Of a stretch of DNA of 64,000 bases, positions 33,101 to 45,557 are shown one piece after another (positions within the stretch are counted from its first letter, which is position 1; each line of letters starts with the position of its first letter). The notes below the pieces were generated by a model. It ran no database searches and had not been told where the DNA came from. It saw only the letters and a program-made list of their open reading frames with translations. The stretch is taken from assembly GCA_034440635.1 (NCBI GenBank), contig JAOTON010000385.1:2758501-2822500 (forward strand), in the 5' to 3' direction. The DNA comes from Lepas anatifera. Its lineage: Eukaryota; Arthropoda; Thecostraca; Lepadidae. Both the position numbers and the translations under genes were made by a program.

Positions 33101-35214
33101 ATCCTACGTCAGATCTGAACTCGAGACCACGAAAACTCGTCAGACGCAGAGACAGTGCATTATTTGAATAAATTATGTAGGGGAATGGCTGATCCTCCCT
33201 TTAACAGCCAATTCAGCTTCGTAAAAGTCTTATTTTCTTGAGCCACTCATTATGTCTGCATAGTATAAAAGCATAAAAAATGTTTCTTTTTAAGCCAGAT
33301 ATTCATCATTTACGAGCAGCCCCTCACCACAAAACTGAAAGTGAATGGGCCAGTGAATCTTCGACCCCACCCCATGACAGGGAACCATAGACCACAAAAC
33401 TCTTTTGATTTTTACTAGTGGTTCCCTTCGACTCACACTGACGAGAACACTTCAATTGTTCTGAATTGGGCTGCGATAGGAGCAGCTTTGGTTGGAAAGT
33501 GCCAGGACCTGCGCTTTGGCACTCCCAGTGTGACAGGCATGTTCCTAACCTTTACTTGCGTCATTTGATAAGTGATATGATCCATTTAACCCTGCCCACT
33601 GTACGTATTCATCCCCTTTATATCCCAGAATTGGATAAGATGAGTTGGGTGTGGGTCAATCCACCCAGGACATGAACACCAAGCTTGATCTTACACATCT
33701 TGTAGCATCTTGTGCAAGTCGCAAACAGGGTCATGTCATGGAAATACGAAACCACTCCCAATGACTTGGACCACGTCTCAGCCATCTTCCTCGTCATGCT
33801 TAATCTAGGAGCAACACTTTGGCAGAGCCTGGGTCCTAACTTAGTTTCTAGCATGGCCTGAACTTAGTTGGATGGCACTTGCTTTCTTGAGTATGCAAGG
33901 TGAGCTGTTGACCTAATGTGGGTGGCAGAATCATATCAATTTACCCGTTCACCTAATAAGGATACTACATAATTCTGGGCCAGATGCAGTCAAATGACTG
34001 TCTAGTAATCACTTTAGTTATTTTTTCCATGTTGATGCTTTCAATAATGACTGAGGGCATGTCCCGACGCAGTGAAACTGCATCGAATGGTTTAGTTCAC
34101 TGATATTTAGTCACAAGATTTCACTCGTTTCGAAACTTGTTACCCATTGATCGCCCAGAGCCAGTGAGATTGGGTACCTGTGTGAGGCCAAACAAGGTCA
34201 CGTGAGTTTAGATGGTTTATATCACTTTAATCGTTGCGCACACAATGCACCATGCTCTTGCATGCATTCCTCCAGCATCAGTTGCCGAACACACAGATGG
34301 TACTCGGGTGGCCCATTGACCCTGCATTTTCCAAGAACAAACCGGGCTACTAACCTCAAATGAACTCATGTTGCATGCAGTTGTATGTGTGGAAGCATTT
34401 GAAAACATTGAAAAACATTTTACTGACCCTAAATTTGCTAGTGTGCTGTGTTGGAAATGCCTGAAAAATAGTTTGGGTGATTTTCCAGGACGCAAAGCAC
34501 CCTGCAGCTGTGTTTCACAACGATTTCAGCAGGCTAACACGCACACTGGAGGGAGGGGCCCCGGAGTCCCCTCCCACCTGTTTTTCTAAGGTGGCCGGAG
34601 AACCGCTCGTAGTCGAAACACAATACTCGGCCACATTTAACATAATGTAATAGCGCGTCGATCGGTGAAAGAAGAAGTTAGTGCCAGACCCATCTCCAGC
34701 GCAGGTGTTAATGACATGCATGCGACCTCCAAGAACATTAAATGACGTAATATAAAACATCCTATATCAATGATAGTGTATTCCAGGAAACACGTTGCTA
34801 TTTGATGTGTCTTTCTAGCAGTTTACGTTCCGAACAGCTCGGGCCTCGGCTTAATTTCCCTCACCCGGTATAGCAAGGGTCAGTGGAGGATACAAAGAGT
34901 ACCTATAGCTAATGATAGCCGGTGACTGTTCCGAGGCAATGGCGGGGAGGCTCGAGCCCCCTAACCACCCCCTCCGAAATGAAGACCTGGATCCAACACT
35001 GGCGAGGGTGTTATGCATGTACATTGTACCTACATACCTCCGGTTGGACCCAGGCTGAAAAATAGGAACACAATTGCCGTTACTGATTTCAATTCACATA
35101 CTGTGTAAACTTTCCCAAACACCATCCAGCGGTGTGAAGACGATTTTCATCAGTCGCTCGTCGGGTTCGGCACGCGCCATTATCCCAGCTTCCGCTACCC
35201 TCTGGTACAGTCTG
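30196..35214. other. Non-coding stretch, 5 kb
   Basis: No gene supported. It holds a weak SINE-A fragment at about 31447-31520 (GGTAACTGACTGGTGAGA), a poly-C run near 31808, a fragment starting CTAACACGCACACTGGAGGG at about 34533-34640 that resembles 39299-39380, and the second copy of the dispersed repeat at 34914-35025. Confidence 0.5.
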
Positions 35215-35430
35215 GACTGATCCACACGATCCAGCGTCAGGCGCCGGTGACGGCGCCTCGTCGCCGGCGCTGTCCGGGCAGATTATATCGCGCGTCGTTG
35301 CCGTCGCCGCGGCGCTGCGTTCGTCGCTCTGTTTGCGAGCCGCCGTCCAGATACGTCCGGCACCCCGTAATACCGGCCTCTCGCGCTGATTACCCGATCG
35401 CTCCCGCCGCCGGCGCATTTTCCGCGCGAA
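35215..35430. promoter_or_regulatory. CpG-rich island
   Basis: A sharp rise in CG dinucleotides (GGCGCCGGTGACGGCGCC, GTCGCCGGCGCTGTCCGG, CCGTCGCCGCGGCGCTGCG) in an otherwise AT-rich region. It could be a promoter or a first exon. No TATA box or convincing start was seen on either strand. Confidence 0.35.
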
Positions 35431-35789
35431 CAATTTACAAGACAATGCGAAGAAACTGTTTTTCATCGTTCTTTCTTTGCCTTAGATGTTTGGAAGAGTG
35501 AGTGATTTACTCGTTCTCGAGTTCTCGTAGAATGGCCAGACTTTGAACTAATATTTCCACACTTCAAAGCACAACAACGATCCACTCGCCGGTGAAAAAG
35601 TTTGTGCCACATCGGCCGCAGCAGATGACCGCCCCATATTTCTGGCCGGGTTAATTTGTCAGCGGCTTTGTTGACGGACGGTGATCCCAATATCATGTTT
35701 GCATGCGTTAATGTTGACACTGCCTAACTCTCTCGTAATACGCAGCCGCGCGCTGAGCAAACTTTTCCCGCGCGCGCTGTGGTCTCCGC

Positions 35790-36062
35790 CGTACAGAGTC
35801 TGAATAAATACACAGGCCACAGTACAGAGTCTGTATATAGACATAGGCCGCAGCACAGAGTCTGTATATAGACATAGGTTACTGCACAGAGTCTGAATAT
35901 AGACAGAGGCCACAGCACAAAGTCTGTATATAGACAGAGGCCGCAGCACGGAGTCTGTATATAGAAAGAGGCCACAGCACGGGGACTGTATATAGACAGA
36001 GGCCACTGCACAGCCTGCAAACAAAAAGGCATAGTACAAGGTCTGCATATAGGCAGACATAG
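35790..36062. repeat. 31-bp minisatellite (GTCTGTATATAGACA)
   Basis: About eight diverged units of GCCGCAGCACAGAGTCTG followed by TATATAGACATAG. Each unit contains the near-palindrome GTCTGTATATAGAC. Confidence 0.9.
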
Positions 36063-37928
36063 GCAAGAATAACTAGCATACAGATATATAGGCATAACAA
36101 AGACATCTAGATAGGGACAGCAGTGAAAAAATTGAATAAGTTCAAAACAGGAGATATTTTGAGCTACCAACTAGTGGATGTTTTGGCCAACAGTTTCTGC
36201 CCTGTTCAGTCTTTTCTGATTACCTTATCTTTGCTTTTTCTTCAATCTTCCCAAACCTGGCTGCCCAACGGTGTCCTAGTTTGCTTTTCACACCCATTTT
36301 ATTCTGTCCTACCCAACACTTTTTGAATGCTCCCCAACACCCACCCTTCCCTCTCCTGCCCTCTTTGTTTTTTATCTTTTATTTGCAAACGATTCCGAGT
36401 CGATTTGAATAAGAAACGATGATTATTTTACGCCACTTCAATTTTTCGGTTGCTATAGCCGGAGATTTCTATTCTGATTTGTTAAGGTATCGCTGAGACT
36501 CCCATCGACAGACATCCTAAATATTTCTGATGATTTCGCCCTCTGTCAGCTCATGCATTCACAGACGATTGCCACTGGCTCTATCCCAGATGTCTAAACG
36601 GTGCAGAATTGGCACTTTATAACGCAGCGCCAAGGGTCTCACCGCAATTTTAGTCATTATAACCTTGTCAAGTTTACCGTCAAGATCTCTAGGCCGTGGC
36701 TTACCAGGACAGTCATCCAGACTGATTGCCTGAAACGCCTCGCCATCCAAACATTTCACTCTGGTTCTTGTCAGGCCCGCTGGCCCGTGTTTGCCGTGCT
36801 GTTTCAGCCGGGGACAGGTGGCATGCCTTATTGAAGAACTCCACTCAAATCCATCATCATCCGTACACCACTGCTCCCCTGTGGCTCAAGTGACGAGAGA
36901 GGAGCTAATGGTTAAGTCGCCAACAGGGCCCCTGGGGAGCGGAGGCCTGAGACTTCGGCTTCTTAAAATGCTGTAATCGGTCGGCGGTGGTCCGGGGAGA
37001 CACCTGGAGTGACATCAAACGTGGAATATCTGAGCAGGGACTAGAAACTTCTACCTGCACTTTCAAAAACATCTGTAACCCAGTCAAGGGTAAGAAAAGT
37101 AGGAAATATGTTTTACCTGATATGGCCAGGTACAAGTTAAAGGGGTTCTTGTCGAGGTCAGACCACAAGTTGCCACCGAGGATACCAGAGCTGTCAAAGT
37201 CTTCACTTTCTTCCTAACTTGAACTTAACTTTCTGCAGCCAGTCTTCGGAACTCTGTTCATAGGTGAGCGATTGGATGGGTGTCATCTTCAGCAGCTGTT
37301 GGACGTCAGAGGCCAGTGTCGGTCTTCTTACGCACCAGTGGTTGAGATTGGTTCCCGGCCTGTCCGATGTGGGGAATTACCTACTTGATGGTGTTATCAC
37401 AACTCTTGTTATCGCAACTCTTCTCTCGTGTGTGAGGTTCTGCCTCTCCCTATACCGCGGTGGATGAAAAAATACACACACCAGAAGTACAAAAATCATA
37501 GCTCGTGTGATTTTTGGCAGGAGGAAATTCCTCGGATGCTGACCTCCGCGACAGCTTAGGCTGGTTCTCGATATAGCAGCTTGCTGAGCTCGTGTGTGTT
37601 GGCATTTTAGGGCGCTTCAGCGTCTACGGCTACATCACAGCCTGCCAGAGGTGCAGAACTACATCCCTTTGGGGATGCCCTGGCACCCCAAAAGAGATAT
37701 GATTAATATATAATAACTGGGCCTCCCTAATGGTGATTTGGGCACCCTCAACCAAAATGTGCACCAGAGCCCTTACGAAGTGCTTAAAGAGGAGGACATT
37801 TTCAACAAATACGTGTTACAGTAAAATAATGCGATTCTGCATCTGACCTAAAACCTAATAGGTTACCAAGCAGCGGAACTCCTCAAGCATAATGGACAGC
37901 ATAATTTCAGAAACTAATCCGAAACGAA
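36063..37928. other. Non-coding stretch
   Basis: No gene supported. Short minus-strand open stretches at 36559-36759 and 36905-37168 look mildly protein-like and could be eroded parts of the mobile-element protein suggested at 37981-38172. Confidence 0.4.
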
Positions 37929-38044
37929 TTAGTTTCTGATAGGCAGTGCAACGTTTCCTGCAGATTCTTGGCACATCTTGCTAGGGATTAGTTTCTGATT
38001 GGCAGTGCAACGCTTCCTGCAGATGCTTGGCACATCTTGCTAGA
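37929..38044. repeat. 58-bp tandem duplication
   Basis: Two adjacent copies of TTAGTTTCTGATAGGCAGTG...GGCACATCTTGCTAG with a few differences. Confidence 0.9.
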
Positions 38045-38172
38045 TAATAAGATGCGCTAAACTCCTTTGCAATCTGCCGAATAGTCCAAGCTCTTAGTAC
38101 CATTGTTATCACTCTTATTTTGTCACTGGGTTTGGTCGAGTCTTTGAATTTCTGATGAAATTCGTTCATCAC
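37981..38172 (-). pseudogene. Possible remnant of a mobile-element protein
   Basis: This 63-codon stretch has KIRVITMVLRAWTIRQIAKE followed by FSASYYLARCAKHLQE. The spacing W-[ST]-x(3)-I...F-x-[AV]-S-x-Y-x-[AV]-R-x-A-K resembles an HTH-like segment that I associate with proteins of invertebrate mobile elements. The match is from memory of the pattern and weak. Its 3' end falls in the 58-bp tandem duplication. No continuation is intact. Confidence 0.2.
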
Positions 38173-38673
38173 ATCATCAGAGTTTTTTGCTTTCTCTTCC
38201 TGTGTTTGAAGAATACAAAATGCTTCCTCTGGATCGATCCTCCCAATCTGCCTATGAAGAGAAGTCCGAATCTTTTTATAATTTTGTATTTCTGTAGTTC
38301 TTACACCTTCTTATTCGCGTTTGCGCTGAATTGGCGTTTCTCCTGGGGCCTGCGCCGATTGAATTATGGCCTCAACAGATTGACCCAAATTCATGGCTCT
38401 ATCGCTGAAGCTCTGTGTTTCCGGTGTTGACAGGTCTGTACTTTCAACTTTTACTCTGGAGCCCAGAATATCCTGGTTCTGAGAGAGGCTGTGGTGGCAC
38501 TTGCACTGGCTCTACTGCTGGACCTGGGACCGTGCCTTTGGAAAACATCAGTGTACAAAACGTGCAAGCATATTTGTTCACATTTAAATCTAGATAAGAA
38601 TACTGAACCACCCATTTTGCAATCACAGGCCTGCACCCTTTAACAGTTTTTCCCTCATGTCGATGAAAATGAA

Positions 38674-39036
38674 GCCGTCCCGGTAGCTCAGTTGGTAGAG
38701 CGTTGAGCTCCGGCCCGCTGCTCAGAAGCATGCAGTGGCAGTGCATGTCCAGGCTTGGGATCGGTTCCCCTGAGACGCTCCGGCGCTCAATAGTTTACCC
38801 GACGTATACAGGTCGGCTGGCAACTGACTGGTGAGAGGGTGACCTGAGCGGGGCGGCCGTCCCTGTGCTTTGTGGGACGTTAAACTTTGGCTTCTAAATC
38901 AACCCTTCATTGTGGGAGTTGCTCGTTCGGGCGGTGGAGTCGGGGTCTCCGTGACAAGTCCCTTGATGACTTCAGTGAGACTCCGACTCCAAAAGTCGAA
39001 CTGAGAACAACTTGGACAAAATTTATAAATAAAAAA
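38674..39036 (+). mobile_element. tRNA-derived SINE, family A, longest copy
   Basis: The head has an A box TAGCTCAGTTGGTAGAGCG (38684-38702) and a B-box-like GGGATCGGTTCCCCTGAGA, followed by a body of about 260 bp and an AAATTTATAAATAAAAAA tail. A hallmark of the body is GTCTCCGTGACAAGTCCCTT. RNA polymerase III would start it and a LINE would mobilise it. Other copies are at 4070-4399, 44226-44416 and 61858-62040. Confidence 0.9.
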
Positions 39037-39302
39037 GTGGTTGGAACATTTTGTCCTCCTGTCACTCCGCCGTTCGTACCCAGATGAATTTCCTATTTCC
39101 GGTTAAAGAAGTCAAGACTGTTCAGTTCCAGACTGCGAGTCGAAATCAGTCAACTCTGTGGGTGCGCTCAGCTGAAATCAGAGCAAAACAGAGAAATCAG
39201 AGAAACTAGACCTCGTTTTACACTTTCCAAATATTCCTCTTTCATATCCGCACCACTCATCACCGTAGATCACCCCTTTGAGGCGCTGCACAACTTTCTT
39301 AA

Positions 39303-40003
39303 CACGCGCACTGGAGGGGGTCTCGGAGGCCAGCCTTCACGTATTTTTCCGAGGTCGCCGGAGAACCGTTCATGGCCAAAAACGATAACTTTACCTAGGT
39401 GATGGGCTCTGTGACCTGTTACTAAATCTGATTTAAATAATGGTCACGCACCATTGGTTAGCTTATACCCTGAGGAGCACCCAGTGAAAAATCAGAATAT
39501 GATTTTTGCTTAATTTTAAATTTAAAGGGGAGGTCACAAGGTCGCGAGGTAAAAATCTGAACTAAAGTCAAAGTTTTTGTATTTTTACTTATATGAACCG
39601 TTGTATCTTCTATCCAGCGATATCCCAGGGGTCTAAAAAGTGAGCTTGTGGTCGCCGACTAAAATCTAAGCTTCTTCGATGGTCGCCGAACCTAATGCTA
39701 CATTTATTACAAAATCGGTCTTAAAAGGGGTATAAATATGGCTATAGGGAAGCACTGGCGGGTGCAAGGGGGAAGGTTCCGATAAAATATAGATATAAAA
39801 AGCCGATTAAATATAGATCGGGTTTCTCGATATCGATGACCTAAGCCAGATTCAAGTCATTACCTAAATTATTCCATGAGATTATAATTCAGTATTAAAG
39901 TCAAAGTTATGACCTGAAAACAACAAAATTATACATTCTGGCCCTTAACCCTAGCCCCGGTGACCAGCATGAATCACCTATGAACCCCCATGGTGGGAGG
40001 GGG
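39303..40003. mobile_element. Possible TTAA-flanked element
   Basis: The left TTAA (39299-39302) is followed by CACGCGCACTGGAGGGGG, like the left end at 17817. The right side ends GGTGGGAGGGGGTTAA (TTAA 40004-40007), like the right end of the 23963 element. The two ends do not match each other, so this may be two fragments. Confidence 0.3.
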
Positions 40004-40541
40004 TTAAAAATGACACCCTCGATCTCGGAAACAAAGAAAGATAGAAGCGGAAAAAGCGATCGAAAGGTCGTCGGAAATGCAATCGGCGTTACTCCCGGCA
40101 TTTTTGCGTAAGGTCAATACTGTCGTCACCAGAGGGAAAAAATTCATATACGTCAAAATGCATAAAATGCAGTGCTCTATAAAACCTTGCTTATCTCCGT
40201 ACGCAAAATAGCCGGAACTACTTTCTCAACGCTATTCGTCAGAGCCCGACCAGCTTTTTCACTAAGGCAACATCCATTTTCATATCGGGTCAAAGGCTAG
40301 GGCGCAACAGGGCACTGAATATTGGGGATGTTATTACGTAGCTTCAAGTTATTATAGCAAGAACGCTCGCTTCGAGCGTGATATATCGGACCTAAAAGCC
40401 AATGTTGGATAGTTATCAGCCATTTATACGCACTACGCAGTCATGAATAAGTATCGATAGTGCCCACTAAGCTTAGGCTAAGTCTGGTCGGAGGTCAATC
40501 GAGGTCAAAGATGATACGCTGCCCGCACACAAGGGCAATTA

Positions 40542-40711
40542 AATGGGCGCCGAAATCTACCCTGTTGGCCAACCAGGGGGGACGTCTCCCAAAAATTTTT
40601 GGTTCATCGTCATTGCTGCTGTCAGGTACCGTATATGCTCACAATTCGCCTGCCCCGGTCAGCACCAGCCCAGGTCTGTTCCCCTGTAAAAATTCCGTTG
40701 CAGCGCCCCTG
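40542..40711 (-). mobile_element. hAT-like MITE, CAGGGGCGC family, copy 2
   Basis: The inverse complement starts CAGGGGCGCTGC and ends GGCGCCCATT, aligning end to end with 13786-13971. Flanks GGCAATTA (40534-40541) and GGCATTAA (40712-40719) look like an 8-bp duplication with a small shift. Confidence 0.75.
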
Positions 40712-43134
40712 GGCATTAACATTTTCGCCCATCATTTCTATACCAAGCAAGATACAACCATGATTGATGCACCATTGTTGTTCTCTCATCAATAGTGGTT
40801 TTATTTTGTGTCCATCCATGTGAAAAATTGTTAGGCCTTATCTTAGAGACAAATAAAATGGTTTGCAGAAACTTAAAAAGAGCCTCAGAAACAGTTCCGA
40901 TGTTTCATTTAGCTAAAGAAAAAAAGGTTTTTATGTACATGCCTCGTGAAATACTTGTGATTCTGCACCTTGAGGCGCCACAAATCAGATAAATTCCTGT
41001 AAAATTTCAAATAAATAATTCAAACATTATTCATTGGCAACATTTCCTCAGAAGTGCAGTGAAAAATATAAATCATTGCTAAGATAAGGCCCAATTTTCG
41101 CCACATTGTTGAACATGGTTCTACTCAAAGCAATAGCAATACTGTCTCCTGGGATTTTCTTTGCATGACATCATTCCCATGATAACTATTTCCAAAGCTC
41201 TCAATTGATGCATTTTAGCATTAGTAATCAGGACTGAAAAAGTTTCCAGAATAGTTGCTGATGACCCATTTGGACCAGGATTTGGTACTGAGAAAAACAG
41301 TCTGCATTTAAGCAACCTGTTCTTTTGCGGTGGACACAATCTCTCTGTGATATTTCTGCTGTACCTCTGTGGCAGTGCTTCCATATGTTATCCATACTAG
41401 AAAAAACAAAACGAGTAAGCTTTCTTGGTGAGACAAAAAATACAAGATAGCTGAAACTTGGATGCATATAATTATAATTTAGGTTTTATTAGAATTGATT
41501 ATGAAAAAATGATTTAAGCTCTTTGTTGCAGCGTTTGTTTATCAGAGTGTATATTAATCAGCCTAATCAGAGTGAACTGACCTCAAACGCTCGATGAGAA
41601 TAAGCTGGGTCGTTTTTTTAATCGGTGTTTCTCTTCAGCAGCAACGTAAGATTGAACGCGGGCTCATTTTGCACCTTACAAATATTCTCTACGCCAGGAA
41701 TTTCACATTTTGATCTATTTCTACTCCCTCACTTCCAGTTTATACTGTTCCGGTTTAGCTGACAATCTTTTTACTCCAGTGGTATAATAAAATTCCCTCA
41801 AAGCACAAGCATTTTTGCATTACACCGGTGTAAAATGGGTTGTGGAATAATGCTGGAAAGAGGAGTTGATTTTGGCACCGTAGAAATAATCCTAAAAATG
41901 GCGTGCTTTTTCGTAGTTGATATTTTTACAACCCACGGGTTAAGGTTTTATTATTCCTGTTTCATGGCATTTTACGCTCCTGAATCTAAAAATATCTGGT
42001 GTAAAATATTCACGGAAAGAAGAGTGGATTTTAGCACAGTAGAAAAAATCCAATTTCTGGCGTACTTTTTTGCAGTTTAGTTGGCATGTTTTAATCGTCG
42101 AAAACTACTGCAGTTTTTTCCAACTTGTTTTTTATTATTGAGCTTTTGGTGCTAATTCAGGCTCACGACTCTTAGATTTGATGATAAAAAAAACAATTTT
42201 TTCAGCATACTGAAAATGCACCTACAAGAAATAGAGGTTTCTACATTTTTCCGGGATGGAGTAGGGCACGGATATAATTGCCGACGACTTGTATCATTAC
42301 ATGTAGTCAAGTAATATATCATTACATGTAGTCAAGTAATATATCATTACATGTAGTCGAGTAATATTCACAGCTCTGTACTTTGTGCTCCTTGAAAATA
42401 AGCAAAAGCCGCTTTAAACACCATCTCATCACAGGAAAACCATTTCAGTCAACTATCAAATCAGCTGAAATCAGAGCAACGCGTAGCTACTCCCGTCGCT
42501 AAATTCAGAGCCAAGGCCCTTGTCCACCAGTCAATAGCCGAACCATTGCTTTTGATTATCGGCTGCAGCCTGTGAGACTAGGCGGACCCAGGACATCCAA
42601 TCCCTCCCCTACAGCTGCCACAATTTGCTAACTTTTACCCAATTTGAGGTGAGTTTGTTCACAACACCGTTTCACGATTCCATCCGAATTGACCCCCTAA
42701 GCGTTTGCATAGGACCCGCCCCTGCGAAGGGAGGAGATAAGTAGGTCCATACATCTTGGTTGAAGCTCACCGCAATTGGAAACGTCCGATCCTCTGCCTA
42801 GAGTTGAGTCTGATGCAGGGTGATAACACGTCTCTGTTACAAGTTGTATGTTATTATTTTATTGTATTATATTATTTCAGAGGGCATCCAATCAATTACT
42901 TTTCATGCCTCGCGTAATATATCACAAAACACACTTACAATATAAGAAAGCACTCGGTTAAAAATATGAGGTAAAAACAATATGCATCCATTCTCACACG
43001 CGTTCAAGCTTTGGAGCATTTCTCAGGTCAGCGTGCAGACGCCGTCTGAAGTTGGTCGCTCGGCTGTTTATAATAAGCGGTGGCAGTCGGTTGTAATATT
43101 GCACAATATTAGTTCCCAACGTTATATATATATA

Positions 43135-43182
<48 letters not shown>

Positions 43183-44225
43183 ATATAAAACAGGCTCCCT
43201 AAATAAAATATGCAGACCACAAGGAAACCCCACGATCGCTGGAGCCCAATATTAGCAAAGTATTTTCTGTACCCTATTCTACATTCTGCGTTTAGATTTA
43301 AGCTCTAGACAAGACCAGGTAAAGTCCTAAAGCTCGATAGTAAATTCCCATTGCATTGGAAAACAACTTGAACTTACTAAGCCTTCAGCACAAACTATGG
43401 GTGATTTCTCCGTAAAATTACATTTTCCATGGAAGGACTTAATTCAAGAGTTATTTTTCCTCAGCAAACCTCGTATATTTTTGTTGGAACAGTTTGGTGG
43501 CCTCTGATCGGGTTAGTTTTAAAACATCCTGTCAATTATGTAAGTGCATGGCTTCACACACCATTATACGGACAAGGATCAGTTTTACTCTTTTTAGAGT
43601 TTTACTAGTTTTACCTTTTTTACCAGTTTTCTTAGACATTGACCTTTGAAGCGCATCTGCATGAACTTTTTAGAAAGACTCGATACCTACAGTTTCTTAT
43701 ATCGTTTATGTTCACAAAATGCCCCAGCTACCAGTGGTGTGGATTTTGAAAATGATCGAGGTTGGCCAAGTTAGAAAAATGTCGATAAACATAACATTAA
43801 AACATGATGGCTTAATCTAACAAGTGTCTTAGCCTTCCCCGGGCGAGTTAAACTTAAAAAGAGGATTTCAAATCTTTAAATAAAAACATTAAACTTTCAA
43901 GGTTATTCTAGCACTACTTCGATGATTCATTTGGGGAGTCTGGGTACCCCCAAACATATATAATTCCACATTTCTACCTACTACGTTTTAAGCTACCATG
44001 TCTGGGATATAAATACAGGTTATTGGAAGAGGCTTGAATTTAATTATGCCTGATGCTGATTAACCATGAATTTTTTCAAGCCTGCTTTATGTTCAATCTT
44101 TGGTATCGACACCTCAGAAACGTTTTCGAGGAATTTGGCTGGTAAGTCTCGGCCCCGCTAACCGAACCCAAAAATGTCCGCAATGACAGCTAGATTCGAA
44201 GGTCTTTTTAGCACCCATAAAATCA
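40712..44225. other. Non-coding stretch with small repeats
   Basis: No gene supported. An imperfect tandem duplication of about 150 bp spans 41840-42080 (GGAAAGAGGAGTTGATTTTGG and GGAAAGAAGAGTGGATTTTAG). Three copies of a 25-bp unit (TATCATTACATGTAGTCAAG + TAATA) lie at 42292-42366. An (AT)n run lies at 43122-43177. Confidence 0.6.
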
Positions 44226-44416
44226 TAGGAACGATCGGTCCGCTCAGGTCACCCTCTCATGGATGAGTCGGCGGCTGACCAACCTCCAATAAATATTGAG
44301 CGCCGGAGCGTCTCAAGGGAACAGATCCCAGACATCTCCCATGCATTGCTACTGCCTGGGGACTGAGCAGTGGGGCAGAGCTCAATGCTCAATCAACTGA
44401 GCTACTAAGGCAGCAG
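44226..44416 (-). mobile_element. tRNA-derived SINE, family A, 3'-truncated
   Basis: On the minus strand the head TAGTAGCTCAGTTGATTGAG and GGGATCTGTTCCCTTGAGAC is followed by CGCTCCGGCGCTCAATA and GAGAGGGTGACCTGAGCGG. The downstream half of the body is absent. Confidence 0.8.
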
Positions 44417-45280
44417 TTGTATTAGTACAGAGAATTAATCGTGTCGTAATAAGTAAAATAAACAGGTAACATGACCATCTGGCCACACTACGGTTTGCGA
44501 AATGCTCAAGCCGATTAAGCCAAATCATGATTCGATCGTTTTTTAGATATTAAGCGGGATATCTAAATGTATGTAAAAGAGGACACAGCAGATAAATAAT
44601 GGTGATTCCGATATACCTTTCCAAAAGAGTGAGATTTGGTGACGCCATATAACCTCAGCAGTCAGTGCGCCGTGAAACCCAAAGACATCTGGGTCTAACG
44701 GAAGAAATGGACCGAATTTTTAAACCTAACATCGGCTCAAACACACCAATCTTGCTGAAGAATTTACCATCTCAGCTCATCCGACAGTTGCGAAAAGCTT
44801 CTCACGTTATTTGATTATTCTCACGTTATTTTAGCTCTTCCCATTATCGTTCAAGGCTTTTTGTTCCGATCCGGGGAAAAAATTGGCCGGAATTCCTGAA
44901 CCGAGTTCTGAGCAGAAATTCAGCCTACCAGACAGGCAGGCATGCTCGCTGAAACTTAGGCATAATCTGCAAGTGTGATTAAATATCCTCCGACAATTAC
45001 ATACATCCATATTTTTCGTGAGGTTTAAAAGAGGGAAAGGCGGGCCCCGAGCTGATCGGCCGAATAAATGAGCGAGGGTGGGACTATGAAAAAATGCTCC
45101 TGGCACAATATAGCTCGTTTCTGGCTTCCTCACACGTTCAGTGGGCCCCGGTGTGGTTTGAATGTTGGTTCAATACACAATATACAGCTTAAAATTATAT
45201 TGAGTTTTACAAGACGTTAATACTCCCTCAGATATCCTAGCATCATAGTATGACTGTCGCAATTTAAAGGCAAATCAACA
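44417..45280. other. Non-coding stretch
   Basis: No gene recognised. Confidence 0.5.
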
Positions 45281-45557
45281 CAGGGGCGTAGCCAGGATTT
45301 CGCTCAGGGGGGGGCGCCCCATAAAAAGGCACCTGCGACAGCGCCAAAAGGGCCCTGATTAGTAAAAATGACCCTGCTTGTTACAGAATAGAGTGCTGAA
45401 GATGGCTTAAGAGGGCCCTGTCTGGTATAAAATTTCAAATTTGGCCACAGAGCATAATGCGGGTGAGCCGCGCTTCGCGCGGCCCGTGTCCTCAGGGGGC
45501 CCTTCGGGCCCTCAGGGGGGGGCAGCTGTCCCTGCCGCCCCCTTGACTACGCCCCTT
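45281..45557. mobile_element. hAT-type MITE, CAGGGGCGTAGCC family
   Basis: This 277-bp element has left end CAGGGGCGTAGCCAGG and right end CCTTGACTACGCCCCTT, with flanks AATCAACA (45273-45280) and ATTCAACA (45558-45565) matching at 7 of 8. The interior carries several GGGCCCT motifs. An end of the same type is seen inverted at 49569. Confidence 0.85.

Noticed and set aside
38684..38780. tRNA gene at the A/B boxes
   Set aside because: The sequence does not fold as a cloverleaf with a paired acceptor stem and it is shared by other dispersed copies, so it is a SINE head. The same reasoning applies at 5212, 25021, 26296 and 53060-53139.
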